A stretch of 64,000 bases of DNA, taken from the NCBI GenBank assembly GCA_008360955.1, contig LUCM01004784.1, positions 102,209-166,208 of the forward strand. The letters run 5' to 3'. Made by a program: the position numbers and the translations under genes. The stretch is from Fasciolopsis buskii. Lineage: Eukaryota > Platyhelminthes > Trematoda > Plagiorchiida > Fasciolidae. Position 1 is the first letter of the stretch; each line of letters starts with the position of its first letter. The notes under the pieces are model-generated. The model was not told the origin of the DNA. It saw only the letters and a program-made list of their open reading frames with translations, and ran no database searches. Below, piece after piece: positions 14,001 through 27,117 of this stretch.

Positions 14001-17000
14001 GTTATCTACTTATGTTACTATCTAAATACGGGTGCTGTGATGACTCGCTATCTCCTATAACGTTGAAATTAAAATCCGTCCAATCAAGCTGTTTTTCTAT
14101 TGATTATGGTTTACATTTCCCGTTCTTTTGTCTTGCTTGACTACCTCAACAATTTCAGGATTTGTTAACAGAGTAGTGTGTGACGAAACTGAAGCCTCAT
14201 TAAACTGAATCATCACTGTTCGTGATCACTGGCCAGAATAATTTTCTGGCTATCATTTTGCTCACTTCTGCAGTCAGGCAAGCATATGATGATCAGTAGT
14301 TTGAGTAGGACTAGTGCCATATCTTGAAACTATCAAAAATTTGGCAATAACCTTTTATTCAGTGCAGCCATTTTGTATGACCATTTAGGCTTGCGTACTG
14401 ACTGGCTTGGAATTCGGTCTTGTGCGTTATTTCTGATCACCTGTCGACAGAAACGTGCTCCACAGTATAGTTTTCAGCTGAGCACATAGAATCAAGCTGC
14501 ATATATAACCCGCAATCATTCAACCTGAATGTAGGTTTAACTGGCCCTCAGTTGGCATTAGCTTCAGCTGACAATTCCGAATAGGTTATTAAGCGCGTGT
14601 ACATAGATTGGGGGAGTTTAGTTGGCAGCTGGGCTTTAATAGTTCAAGTTGTTGTTATTTATTTCACACAGGAATATCACTGTTTACTGACGGATTCATG
14701 CTGACGGTGTGTCCCACGATTAATCAAAAATTAGTCCTTATTACTGACCTTTTCCCAAACTGACCAAACAGTGTACTTGGATTTCTACCCAACACTTGTC
14801 TAATAATACCAAAAAGGGTATATGCTTAAGGGAGCGGATACGCTGACGACTTCTAATAGAATCGTTCCAAGGCAGAGCTTATTCTTTGATTGATTTCGAG
14901 TTGGTCGTGTGTGCTGATTGGAAAAACTGTTTTTGAAGGTAAACCGTTGGCAGTTTCTTCTTTTGATGCGAAATATGAAATTCGCTCAGTTTTGTGAATA
15001 TCCTTCTGGTTTCATTGAAGATTTAATTTTTCATTTATTCGCCATCCCCAGTTTATAGCCATCAAGTTGTACCTGCCGTTTGTGTGACTTCTAAGGCTGT
15101 GATCATGTATACATTGGATAATGACGTGTATTCTCTGATCCAAAGTCCAAATTTTCTCATAAGATTGCCCCATTTATGTTAGATTGCGTCCAATCAGCCA
15201 AGATGATCATCACTGGAATGCAGAGCTGTTTACTACTATTTGCTAACTACTGCGAGACGACCTCACCTATCAGGTATCCCAGATATGATGATTCAACTTA
15301 TTCACCACATTGCAAACACGAGACCGTATGGGGAATCCAGTTGTCTCCATAGAGCCAGTAGTCCATGGTTTTATTTCTGTTCATTATTTACTTCAGATCG
15401 TGTTCAGAGAATGAACTCACTTCTAGGTGATTTATTGAAAGAGACCGATGCTGAGGTATTGCAGTCAGCTATTTGGTGTTCCATTATGAAGGCTATCACA
15501 GAGTGTGCACACCTGAATTGTCATCATGTGAACAATATAGAAGCACGTTCCTTGGTCTTTACGTTGACAAAAACTGGCAAAACCGGTTAAGTCATTGAGT
15601 CTGCTGCACGTTTCCTGCCAACCTCACGATTACAAAGTCAATGTTCTTCATAGCACTTTTAGCGTGAGGACGAAAAGGTGGAGATTCCCCGAGAGCGCAC
15701 AACCGGTTTTTCATAGTACCAGACGATCGGAAAATACCATGAAATCGGTTTATTGCTCCTGAGGACATCTGGTGCGTCCTTCCAAAAGCGAAGCACAGAA
15801 CTGACATTAAAATCTTTACTTTGGATTCTGAGTTCTTCTTCTGAAGGCCAGTCTTTCCTGACAGATGAAGACTTTCAGTTGAATTGCCGTGTTTTTCTAA
15901 ATAGACTTATCAGCCATGCAAGCTCCTAGTTATTTTTTGGCCATTCTCGATGTCTTTTTTCAGCGATTATTCACTGATTAATTAGTCCATATAGTGATTA
16001 GAATAGGCACTGTAACATTTTCCCCCGCGCCACATGCTGACGCATCTGCACCTGGGCATGTATAAAAACAGCCAGATTAACGAAAATTGCTAACCAGTTG
16101 ATTTAAGCAATCGTTAATGGAGCATATCATCGGGAAGGAGGATCGGTGTGGGATTTCTGAACTGTTCTTTCCGTTCAGTAATTGTGTTGAAGATTACGTG
16201 CTTTGTTTTCTTCAGTTCATGTCATGCCGGCCCGTGGATCACTGAGCGTGCTCCCAATTACTATGACTGATCATGACTGACTTACAAGGTATACCGAGCC
16301 ATCGTATTCTCCACTACTCAGTCGTCATGTTTCAGCAAAATAAGTACGCATACACTTTTGACAATTTTAGATTTTGGCCTTGTACATCCAAAGCTGTTAA
16401 ACCATCTTAGGCATTTACAAATTCAACACATTTTATACACTTGACGAGCACAACTACTTATGTTGCTTTTGCTAATCTTTAATTTATTACCAATACATTA
16501 TCTGGCAGTTAGCACTTTTGTGGGAATAATAATGATGGAAAAGATATAAACCCTGTCTCAGTAAAACCTAATATCTACCAATAAATCTATATTACATTAC
16601 TTTTATTCACGTAGAAACACACTTGTTCTATCTAATGGCCGTTTTCTTTTGAACAAAGAAGAAAACGAAATTAAATCGATTACCGATCTGCGTAGTGGGT
16701 CATTCATAACTTGCAAATTCGTGTTATCAAGGCTTCAGGTCAAAATCTGTGAAATAAAGTAAGTACACACACGACTACACAATAACATGTTCACATGCAC
16801 TTGCATTTAAGAGCGAAAAAATTGCATGAAGCTAATAAAGTACTGCCAATAATCAAGTCGTAATTTTATATCAAATATTTTCAATTCTAAACCGGACAGC
16901 ACAAATGAAGAGGATCAAAGTCGTTGACACAAGTGAGAAAATCCTAGACGTAGGACAAATGCTTCCCCTTTCTTAAATGCGGAGGCTGTTTACCCGACCA

Positions 17001-20000
17001 AACCTGATTTGGCTTGACGTGCCCTTAGTCCCACAATGCTTTTTCATTTTCATTTCCGCTTACCTATATTTTTATTGACTGCATCATTAAAATAGGAGAG
17101 TGCTATCGAAAATGGAATCTGGCCTGGTTGGATCGCACACAAATTATATTCCCATAGTTTGATCAATGGAATACCGTCGACAATAAAAGTGTCCGGGCAG
17201 TTTGGAGACCTGTTTGCTTAAGACTAACAAGGACAATGCTGACAATGTCGAAAGCCGCGACTTCTTCCCATTGTGACGGTCAGTGCACATATGGAATAAA
17301 TGCACTCGATCTGTGCTCAATACGCATTATTTACATTGGTCTATTGCTTGAAGCTCGTCGCCATAACTAAGCTCTTAAGATTCGAGCCCTGGTGCGAAGA
17401 TAACAGTAGCCATTTCCTGTTTGGTGGTGCTACCGACTGCTTTAGCGCTAGCAGATCCCAATATATCAAAGTGAATAAAAATATTTTTAATTACCCTCCC
17501 ATCTTCAAAATGTACTTAGTCATCTTGTTTAACTCTAACAGCATGCTCAAGTCAAGGTTGCTCAAAAAGTGCATACATTTGCCCGGCAAATTAGATGGGT
17601 TAACATAAGACCGTACACTTTTCCGGCACTATCCACGGTGAACTAAAATTTTAAAAATAATATTTGAAATAGGCAGTTTGCGGTCTCTAATACTAGGGAC
17701 GCGTTAACGGGAAATCGGTTTGACTGGTCCCACCCACATCTGGCAATGTTAAACGAACAACTTCCTTGGATTAAGTTAGAAACTGGTCAGACTGCACAAG
17801 AAATATCGGATGCTTATTCAAGAAGGCTTGACCACTGATAGGCAGCTATGTTTGGGGCTAATTTCACCCCATATGATTTACCCTCCTCTTTAACCTTTAG
17901 AGGTGTGCTGTTACAACTCGGAGCACTACTGATCGATCCTTTGATCGCGGGTTTTATTCTCCGAAGTGTTTATACACACTCGTCCTTGTTAACACTGAGC
18001 TATGCAATACTGGGGGCAGTCATGTTCTTTTAATTAATAAGAAATAATCACGAGGTTGCCAAGCCGAAAGGCAGTTGTTATGACGCCTGAGCCTAAAACC
18101 CTGGTCCATTAGTCCAGTCAAGAGACGCTGCCACTGCAGATGAACTGACTCGGTGATAATGTAAACCAACTAGTGTATCCAAACTTGATTTTTAAGCGTT
18201 TCATTATCCAGTGTGACATTCGACTGATAACATATGGCCGCGAAAGTAATGTGGAAGTCCATTTCACCGTGTAAGAACCGTAAGCTGTTAGGAGATGTGA
18301 TTTTAATCTAAGGCCAATGAGAGTGAGTTGATCTCTCAATAATTCTTCAATCCTAGTTGACTTTATAAACGTTATTGGTCCTTAACACTATCATTTCGGT
18401 ATTTTTCATCACGTACCTGTGATGTACAATAGAAGCATATCCTGTACTTTCGAAGACTCCTTGAAATATTATGAGTTACAGTTAGCCTAGGACTTAAACC
18501 TGATATGCGTTACATCCATAATCAGCAGGGCTGAACGAACCGACGACGGCAGATTCCTGCCTACCCAGAAGTCGTGGCTCGCTGTCTTATTTAAAACCTG
18601 TGGTTTTTCTTCGATAAAAGTGCTCATTCCGGCCATCACTTTTGTCATCCGGGTTAGGGAAGAAAGTTTTGCTGTTTAACAACAATGCCAGCAGCAAAGT
18701 CGACGTTGATAACCACGTCCACGGGAATAATGATTAACTTTATTACATTTCTTAACAACTTTAACTAAATTCCATACTTTCCCACCTTCCCAAAATTATG
18801 GCGATTAATGACGACTTCATTGTGGGAGCTCAGAAGCTGCGTCTTGTGGATCCTCGTTTGGCACACAACTTCAGTGATGAAGCTAGTACCTGTTTACCTC
18901 CAAATACATACCATTTTTCCTTAAGCTAAACCGCTCTGCGAACGAAACCCGGTACTAAAGCTGCGGCCGCAAGACGGTTCTTAATTTTGACTTCTCTCTG
19001 TAACACTGGAAAAAAGACTAAACGAGATTGAAATAATAACACGGAACTTTTCAGGAATTTCCATTCTGACACCTATTTGTTTGCTTATGGTTTTGGCATG
19101 CCTGCTTCAGGTCCAAGCTTACTAGACCAGAGCAAAGCTGTTTCGCCCTAAGATAATTCATTCAAACTAACACTCACCATCCCACTACCTCATATTATCA
19201 CCGCGCGCCGTAAAACTAGCAGTTTTTACGGGTCGCACATCTGATCAACCTCTTTAAGTTGACGACCTATCCCACTTAGACAATGCGACTTTATTTTACA
19301 ATTAATCATACCACTTCGTTTGGAAAAACCTTCCCTCAGTCTGACATTCCTCTTAGCTTATTCTTTTGACATGAGATCGCATTAATTATATGATTCGTCT
19401 GAAACTAAATATCCCCTAATTACATAAATTCAGCTTCTATGGCATCACGGGTTCACAATGAGTATCAATTCATGGTCGTTTGTTTTGTCAGAGTTCCGCA
19501 AAATATACTTCAGCGATTGCGTTGTATATTTCAAAAATCATGACAGTTTAGTGAGAAAAAGACTGCCTCTGTGAAAACTCGTTTGTCTTGACCGCTCAGT
19601 TGAATTGCTGTCACCTACCTTCGGTAGATTTTCTCATGGGACAGCTGGACGCTACGTTTTGTCTGGTCTTAGGAAATCCTGTCATCTTCATACTTTATCT
19701 TGTTCCAAAATCAAACTGTTGTGTTATCATTGTCAATCAAAAGTTTACCGACACGATTCTCGCGCATTCTTCTCATTGTGACTTCTTGGTGTGTCCTTCA
19801 GATCCACTGGCTCCCGCGTGAGCATTTACTGTGATTGTCAAGCTCTATGGTCGTCCGCTTTTGTGCTAACAATGCACGCACGGTACAGGATTTCTGAGCT
19901 GATCCGACTGTGCAAGTCATTTCTTGTCGGTTTTTTCCCCCCAATCATTGATTTTTTCTTCTTTCTTCAAATCGAGGAACACAAGTGCCTAAAAGTGATT

Positions 20001-23000
20001 AAAGAGTGGGTTCCGTTCTGTTAACTAAAGTCTGTTTTCAATTACGTTACATTGGGAAACAAAGTCCCGACTAAACTTCGAGGTTAGGCATTTATCCTGA
20101 AGGAAAAGGAAAACTGTTTTTCTCGTTCATAAAAAACTATCTTGTTCTTTCTCGTGATAAGGTCGGAAGCTCAGCTGGTAACATTGGTTTGTAAATTGCA
20201 AAACCGCGATAACTAAATTTTAGCTAGCATTTTGACCACTTAGGTGCGAGCAGTTCAATTCAGTCCATTTGCTAAAACCATTGTCATTGAACTTATATGC
20301 TCCAGTTATTAACTGCTTCTTGCAACGTGATCTACATGAAGCCCTTATGATTCTTCTAAACATTTACTTCGAAGAGCAGCTTTATACCTGCTGGCACCTG
20401 CACCACTTGACGCAACTACTCAAATCTTTTTAAACGCTGTTGTTATAAGGGCTAGAACCTAACCTCCGCTACCTTTGCGAAGTTCTCGCGCCGTAATTTA
20501 AAGTTAAATTCCTCCGGCCAAAGAACATCTTGATTTACATTTTGCCTGCAGGGTCGTTGCTAAGATGGTGATAAATTATCCGTCGCGTAAATGGTTCTGG
20601 CCTTTGTGCTGCTTCGGAAATTTTGCTTTTTTCCAGTCATTGTAACTGTTCCCAAAAATTTAGCATTTGTCTTGTTTCAGGTGGTACACTAACTTCGTCT
20701 GAATTGACTAAATTTAAACTGAAGATGCTAGTTTTTAAGTTGAAATCACCAGAAAAGTGAAGAAGGAATCTTAGAAGACCACTGAGGTGTTTAGACCTTA
20801 CAAGACTCCTCCTAGATTGCAGGACTGTTTCCCAAACAGGCTAATATAAACCGGAAATTTTTTCAGTGCCGATTAAATTTTTTCCTCTATATCAAGCCAG
20901 CCAAAATTCAAATTGCGAATACGTGCCGGAACTCCATGTGCGTGGTCAATAGTGTAACATTTCATGCACACTTTTAGATGAAAGTTCGCGAGTGTGTATC
21001 TACAGATATGTGTTCCTGTGTCCGCGTGTATCTATAAGTGTCTTGGGTATGTGAGCAACAGCTTCCGTTACAAATGACAGGCATAGAAGATATGGCAAGT
21101 GGAGAGTATCGAATGGATGTCTTCGACCTGTCTTCACATGTTGAACAAAGAAGAGTGTAGACAAAGAGCATTTGGCCATGGACAACTCACAGTCACTTCA
21201 CCTCATCACCCCATCACTACTGAGCACATTGTAATTCTGGCGAAGTAAACTCATATGACACACAACTAAACGGAACGCACTGAGTTTCGATGCTGAGAAG
21301 GATGTTTTCTTAGGGCCGGATCAATAACCAATCTCTGTTTTAATAACACGAAATCTGAGGCACCATTCAGTTTATCATAAATGTTGAATAAAGCAAACCA
21401 TGCTGCCATTGCCAACTCTGCTGGCTGAACCTTAGATTAGTTGTAATTTGAAAAGTCCCCGAAATGCATAGAAAGGCGCTTTATCACAAAAGAAAATCAA
21501 ACGCAAATCCACCCTTCCGAGACCTCATATAGCCGTTCTAAGTAAAAAATGCGGCAGAAGAACCGTGGTCCGGCGATGTGGTCAACCTAACAGTAATGCC
21601 AAAAACGTTTTCACTAAGTCGCTTTTGTTAGGTTTAGCCATCAAGATCTTAATAGGTTCACGTATGAATGTTTAGGAGCTTGAAAGGATGACAAGTCCAT
21701 TTAAGAATCACACGTTTATTAGTCTGAAGCTTTTCGTCTGTCAGGCAATGGCTAAAATCTAAAAAGCGAACTCAAGATCCCATAGTAAGGTTTTTGTCGT
21801 CAGTTGAATGTTTCGTATTCGGATGAATGAATCAAACTTCCCCGAAAGCGTTTGGTCGATGTCCTGGTTACTGCCGCTTGTGGGGTGTGATAAACTAATA
21901 AAGGAGTCCACCAGTTTGGACGTCTTTGAATAGGAGTGTACCGGATACGTGCAAGTGACTCAAGGCCACAATCGTGAAAACATTCATGAGCTTGCAAGAA
22001 AACTTTTGTCCACCAGTACGAGAAATAGGCTAACGATTAGCAGCCTTCTCGAATTCATAAAAGTTGCCGACATCAGCAATGGATGGTCTCAAGTTTTGAA
22101 GTCGCTGTGAATAATCAAACACCTTCAATTTCTTTTAGGCTCATATGCACATTACCTGAAAAAATTCTCACTAGTTTTTGACTATAGCGCTTTAATAGTT
22201 TAGTAGGTTAGAAAGAAAGAACACAAGATAATTACATCGTTCGACTAACGAGGGCTTCTAAGATCCTAGACATTGATCCTGCCTGTTACTACCATTGGTT
22301 AACTATGTGCTTCTGGATGAAATATCACTTCAATATTCAAGCAAATTGCTGTGCACAAACTTGTCTGATCAGCCTCAGAGGATAGTTTTTCAGTGTACTG
22401 CCCGTGGATACAGTTTTCCGTTGGTAACGTATTAGCCACTTAATTCAATGAAAACCAGATGAATTTAAAAGGTTATAGAAGCGATGGTGCCAAAATACTA
22501 AACAACTTGTTTTCTTAACATTCCATGAAAAATTTATTGGGCTTTTTGAAAGGTAATTTTAACTGGCAAGAGTATAGTAGTTGGCACCTAAATCAGACAG
22601 ATATAGACAGATATATAAGTCAGACAATTAATAAAGCTTTACCCGAAAAGGCATTTAATTGGGCCAAATGGTTCCAGGATCTATCAAAAGGCTAAGGCCG
22701 ATCTAACTGACCCTGATGATACAAAACGATTAAAGATACTTAGCTGAAAGTCGGCATATAACCACTAACAACTGTACAAATTCTGACTACCTTGGAAAAG
22801 TGTTTATTAAAATCAAGCCATACAAATATGTATTCGACAAAAGTGCAACACTTTCCTTGCTAGTAGTATAAATTCAACAACCTCTTTTTTCCACGGCCGA
22901 TTTAATTAACCTTTAGATTCTTTTAATCGCTTTGGTTTTAAGTTGTTCAAATAAATCACGGACTACTTGTGTGTGGTTTTTACTGAGTATTTTCATGTTT

Positions 23001-23338
23001 ATAACTATCCTAAGGTACGTACAACTCTCTTCTGGCGAAAGGGTGTCTAACCCTCTCTTGCAGGTAAGTAAAGCAAACAGAATTAATGCAATTCAAATTT
23101 CTTAGATGAGACTGAGACTGTTTGGTACTCTACAGGATTTTATATGACTAAACTAAGGTAATTTTGACATCCTAAAAGGGATACCCAACCGTGGTTATTT
23201 AATACAACACCACGATGGCAATTACCTAAACGTCAGCTGCTACCTTAGCTAAAAAGCCTGCTTGTAGTAATAAAATCTATTTACAGTATCGTTTAATTGC
23301 CTAACACTACTCAGCGAATGTTCTACTTATATTCTCAC
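11015..23338. other. AT-rich stretch, no recognised gene
   Basis: The longest open frames are 138 codons at 13534-13950 (+) and 116 codons at 15240-15590 (+). Neither shows a recognisable motif, and 13412-13621 is also open on the opposite strand, which argues for chance. Short minus-strand exon-like pieces near 16.29-16.32 and 19.62-19.67 kb were noted but are too short to support. No transposon remnant, RNA gene or tandem array was recognised. Confidence 0.45.
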
Positions 23339-23417
23339 CAGTCTTCTGAGCAGTCTGTTTTCCTTGTCCTCATTTGGGTTCAGAAGAGACCGTGGGAACC
23401 GAAAGCAAGTTAAATCG
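23339..23417 (-). CDS. Candidate internal exon, product unknown
   Basis: The minus strand has a pyrimidine-rich acceptor (tttcctagttcctaaag), 79 bases open in one frame after one leading base (26 codons, ending DKENRLLRRL), then the donor CTG|gtgaga. The C-terminal half is highly charged. The splice contexts are seen directly; function and reality as an exon are inferred. I know of no family match. Confidence 0.22.
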
Positions 23418-24659
23418 CTTTAGGAACTAGGAAATTTAGGTTTGATAATATGTGCACTTTGGAATGGCTTTGCTTTGGTTAGATCCGTAGTTAAAGCACG
23501 GTTTAGAATTTATTTGCAGTAATATTAATAATAACGATAGCAGTATAAACAACGATAACAGCTAATTTTCCATTGTATTTAATGAAATCAACATAACGTT
23601 TTTCAAACCGTTGGCTGTTTTCGAAGTTATTCTGAAATCGGCATTAGTAAAAGCAGTTGGATCCGTACCCGCAGCCCAATTGTCCGAAAAGATCAACAAT
23701 AAATACATAACAGTCATATATCACTGGTGATGGTTAACAACAGATATGATTGAGCTATCGAATATTATCGATCATCGACTGATGCCAAGCAGTGGAATAC
23801 CATACAGACGAGTTCTGTTTTTGGCCATCCAAATTTCATTTTTATCAATTATTGATAATTTAGCGCACCCAAATCCAGTATCGTTTTGAAGACATTGGTT
23901 AAAACTTTAAAATGTTGTTTCATGAGAGCATTTCATAATGTTGATGAAATTTCTAACGATTGCTTTACAGAGTTTTGACTCCGGTTTGCCCTGTTTGAAA
24001 ACACCGGCAATTACAATATCGTAAGATATGGAAATAGCTTAGGTCTAATCAGGCGTCAAAACTCAAAGAGAGCTCACAAAATGCTCTAACTTCAGGGCTA
24101 TTAAAATGCTCATATCCGAAGGGTGACCAAAGTATACGCCGTTTGTTCCAGTTATTTAACTCGTTTTTATTCACTTGAAGAGAAGTTACTTATAAAACAG
24201 TGCATAATATTGAGTATTTTGCCATAATAAAGCGTAGTTTTTCGTCACAAATAATGCGTGAATTTAAAACAAGAATTTTGGAAAATAGTCTCTTGTATTT
24301 TATTTTATTTTGCAATTGTTTAGGAATGATTTGCGCTCGGTTAGTGATCGAACAGAAAAGCAAATCGCCGTAGAATAATTTGAATCTTAAGATACCCTGG
24401 CCGCAAATTCGTTAATGATCAGGAAGCAAAGCTATGGGCTTTATGAGACCAAGGATGTTCCAGGTCGCACGATTCACGACTTGGATACTGCTCATAAATA
24501 AGGTAAACATACGGTATATTATATTTCGTTATAAAAGAATCCTTAGAAGAAACATTTGCACCATGCGTTTGATCTGTGCCATTTCTTTCTGATTTAAAAA
24601 TTGTTTTTGGCTAAAAAGAGCACTAAAATCTAGGTCTAGGCCCGAGTTACTTAATAAAT
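23418..24659. other. AT-rich stretch, nothing recognised
   Basis: No open frame of note, repeat or RNA gene was recognised in these 1.2 kb. Confidence 0.5.
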
Positions 24660-24672
24660 GGGGCAACTTTTA
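24660..24672. repeat. Target-site duplication, left copy
   Basis: The 13 bases ggggcaactttta recur exactly at 24944-24956, immediately flanking the inverted-repeat insertion. An exact 13-base flanking direct repeat is the expected scar of a retroelement insertion. Confidence 0.85.
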
Positions 24673-24943
24673 TCCGGACCAAACGACGTAAGGAGTGTAT
24701 CGAAAAATCGATGCGCCATGTATTGGTTTTTATTGTGAATGATATAATATTAATAACACAGCGTTGTTGGTAGATGTAATGCGCCAACGTTTCGACTACC
24801 GTGGGTAGTCTTTCTCAAGGCAAGTTTTACAATCAAATGATTGTAAAACTTGCCTTGAGAAAGACTACCCACGGTAGTCGAAACGTTGGCGCATTACATC
24901 TACCAACAACGCTGTGTTATTAATATTATATCATTCACAATAA
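24673..24943. mobile_element. Inserted short retroelement with 106-bp perfect inverted repeat
   Basis: The insertion is bounded by a 13-bp target-site duplication. It has about 57 bases of unique sequence, then two arms (24730-24835 and 24838-24943) that are exact reverse complements over 106 bases with a 2-base spacer. A third, single copy of the arm lies at 27002-27104 with about eight differences. The arm contains a 7-bp stem (gactacc/ggtagtc) followed by GAAAC, reminiscent of the degenerate hammerhead-like motif in terminal repeats of Penelope-like elements. The family assignment is inference. The palindrome and duplication are certain. Confidence 0.8.
24730..24943. repeat. Perfect palindrome, 106-bp arms, 2-base loop
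   Basis: The left arm runs 24730-24835 and the right arm 24838-24943; I compared them base by base and found no mismatch. Transcribed RNA would form a very long hairpin. Exact identity suggests the arms arose together, in one insertion or by recent gene conversion. Confidence 0.95.
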
Positions 24944-24956
24944 GGGGCAACTTTTA
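24944..24956. repeat. Target-site duplication, right copy
   Basis: Exact repeat of the 13 bases at 24660-24672; it closes the insertion. Confidence 0.85.
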
Positions 24957-26069
24957 GTTTGTTTATATGTTAAGCGTGCATAACTAACATTTGGGCTTGT
25001 CAACATTGAATAATTAGTTGACAATGGCCTCATCACAAATTTTTAATGCGTTTAGAAAAATAAAAACAGGAGGAACGTACTGAGAAAATAAGTCGATCTT
25101 ACCACTTAGTGCACTTATTTATTTCTTTTGAAAATATCGCAGTATTAGATAATTGTCTGACATCGTGAAGCTTGCGTATACATAATCCTGATTTAAACAA
25201 GAATAAGCAAATGACCTTTCTCTGAACAAGCTTATAGGTGAGCATTAGGCTCTTCTTGAGTTATTTTGTAACAGTTGCACATTCACCAGGAGGAATAAAT
25301 ATAACGAAAATCGCTGAGCCGTTAATGGAGACGTGTTTTGATAACAAAGATTTTGCTTACACGCTGGCGAGAGGCAAGCTATTTGCACACCATTTTCCGC
25401 CAAAAATTAAAAACTCCAGGGCGGTTTCGTTCCTTCCTATCTTCTTGTATTGTTTGCGTTTATTTAAAATAAGAAAGTTTACCAAAGACCCACAGACTTT
25501 CATCACTTTTGTTTGCAAACGCCTGCGGAAATAATGACGCAAACTGAACAAGGAAAACGTTATTAATCGAAAACAACCTTACGGGAACCCGTGACCGTAA
25601 GTTTGCTAGGAACCGTCTTTCCGTCTTTCGTAAAATTCTACAGGCCTTCAGCCGCAATTTATGCTTTCTGGTCAAATCAAGCATTAAGTCCGGGAAAGAT
25701 GTAAGGTTCCAGTTAACCCAAGATGAAAATTTATGGATAGACGAAGAAGACTATCATATGGCATGTTAAACAAATTTTCAAATTGCCCTGGGTTCCAGCA
25801 ATCTACGATCTTTTGGCTCAGTTATGTAAGATGTTTGCTTCGTTTTAAAGCCTAACTTGGTGTATTTTGTTGAGCCTTTGGGGCTAGTAATGCCTAGGGC
25901 TTAAACTTAACAAATTCTGTTTTAAAATTTTTCATAATAACCAATTGGATTTTTCATGTTTCTAGTACATTCGTTAACGTCAAGCATAGGATGATTCTGC
26001 TGGTGGTGAGAAGAGTACTGGTGAACATAGTCCATAATCACGGTCAACGTTTTGTTTCTATTTGTCCGG
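24957..26069. other. AT-rich stretch with weak exon-like segment
   Basis: A minus-strand segment at 25583-25667 (28 codons, strongly basic, ending ANLRSRVP) sits between an AG and the donor CCC|gtaagg. An overlapping plus-strand frame runs 25238-25534. Neither is recognisable, and frames open on both strands argue for chance. Nothing else was seen. Confidence 0.35.
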
Positions 26070-26135
26070 TTTGAGTGGCCAGGCCGTCACCAATGACAGA
26101 TGTTAACCTAGTTGTCTTGGGTTCGAGTACTCACG
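26070..26135 (+). repeat. Possible tRNA-derived SINE promoter
   Basis: A box-B-like sequence, ggttcgagtac, lies at 26120-26130 (consensus GGTTCGANTCC). About 34 bases upstream is a weaker box-A-like sequence, tggccaggccg. The spacing suits an internal RNA polymerase III promoter. No cloverleaf with a good acceptor stem can be drawn, so this is not a tRNA gene; it may be the head of an old SINE or chance. Confidence 0.22.
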
Positions 26136-26977
26136 CTGTCGGATGATTTTCCCATTTAGGGGCTCTTGTTGGCTGTACCCTTATTTCTAAGATAAGGTAA
26201 CCGTCGCTTTATTTAGTGAAACCAAAATTGTGGGAGGGAAGAGGAAAAACTAAATGCATAATGCAGTTTCTATTTTTGAATAAAAAGTTGTTTTCTCATA
26301 TCCGTCGAAAAGTGCCAAAACTTTTGTCTATTTTTTGAAGATTTCTCCTTTTTTAGTCTTCATGCAATCGCTGTCGTTTTTCATCGGCACGTGTTTTCCC
26401 CTCTTTTCAAAACAAAATTTGAGCAACAGCTTCAAAAGTTAAACCGCATTTTAATTCAACTCATTCAAAATCTGCATTATGATTTTGTATATTCGACTTC
26501 ATCTAAACGACAACTTGCCTAATAAATTTTGATGTCCATTTTAGGTTTAGTACGAAATCCTTAATTCCTCCTTATAGCCAAACTATGTCTGCTTTACTTT
26601 ATGCCGTGAAACACCTCCACGCTTAAAACACTCGGTTAGACACAAGTTAGTAAATTATAAATTGATGTGAGTGCTACATATATTAACTTGTACATCACTT
26701 TGTATGTTTTGTTAATTTGGCTGTAAATTATTACAAAAACCCCAAAACTTTCCTTTTTAGCCATCGCACTTGCTCACTCAATTTAAAAAGTATTCACAAA
26801 CTCCATTCACTTTTTTCCCTTTGGACAAGTAAGCAAACTTCGAGAAACTCTGCATAAAATACATCGCAGTTATGCTAAGGATTTGGGTCTACTGGCGTTT
26901 TTTAAATTAAACTTTTGCGGTTTTAAGTTCTTTATTCGATATGTTCATACAAACCAATTTCCAAGGTTTTAGAGCAG

Positions 26978-26991
26978 AGTAGTGAATATTA
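26978..26991. repeat. Target-site duplication, left copy
   Basis: The 14 bases agtagtgaatatta recur exactly at 27104-27117, on the other side of the short insertion. Confidence 0.8.
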
Positions 26992-27103
26992 AAATGCATT
27001 TTGATTGTAAAACTTACCTTGAGAAAGACTGCCCACGGTAGCCGAAACGTTGGCACATTGCATCTACCAACAACGCTGTGTTCTTACCATTATATCATTC
27101 ACA
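26992..27103. mobile_element. Second short insertion of the same repeat family
   Basis: About 112 bases lie between the two copies of a 14-bp direct repeat. From 27002 on they match the right arm of the 24.8-kb palindrome with about eight differences. This copy is single and not inverted, and ends at the same point (tcattcaca). The shared 3' end, variable 5' end and 13-14-bp target duplications show a retroposon family that inserts as 5'-truncated copies. In the internal stem, two substitutions leave one G-U pair and one A-C mismatch on this strand. Confidence 0.8.
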
Positions 27104-27117
27104 AGTAGTGAATATTA
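27104..27117. repeat. Target-site duplication, right copy
   Basis: Exact repeat of 26978-26991. Its first base overlaps the end of the match to the repeat family, so the boundary is uncertain by one base. Confidence 0.8.

Noticed and set aside
15240..15590. 116-codon plus-strand frame
   Set aside because: No ATG at the left end, no motif and no clear splice sites; chance is sufficient.
26070..26135. tRNA gene
   Set aside because: A good box B and a weak box A are present, but acceptor and T stems do not pair well, so only a possible SINE head is listed.
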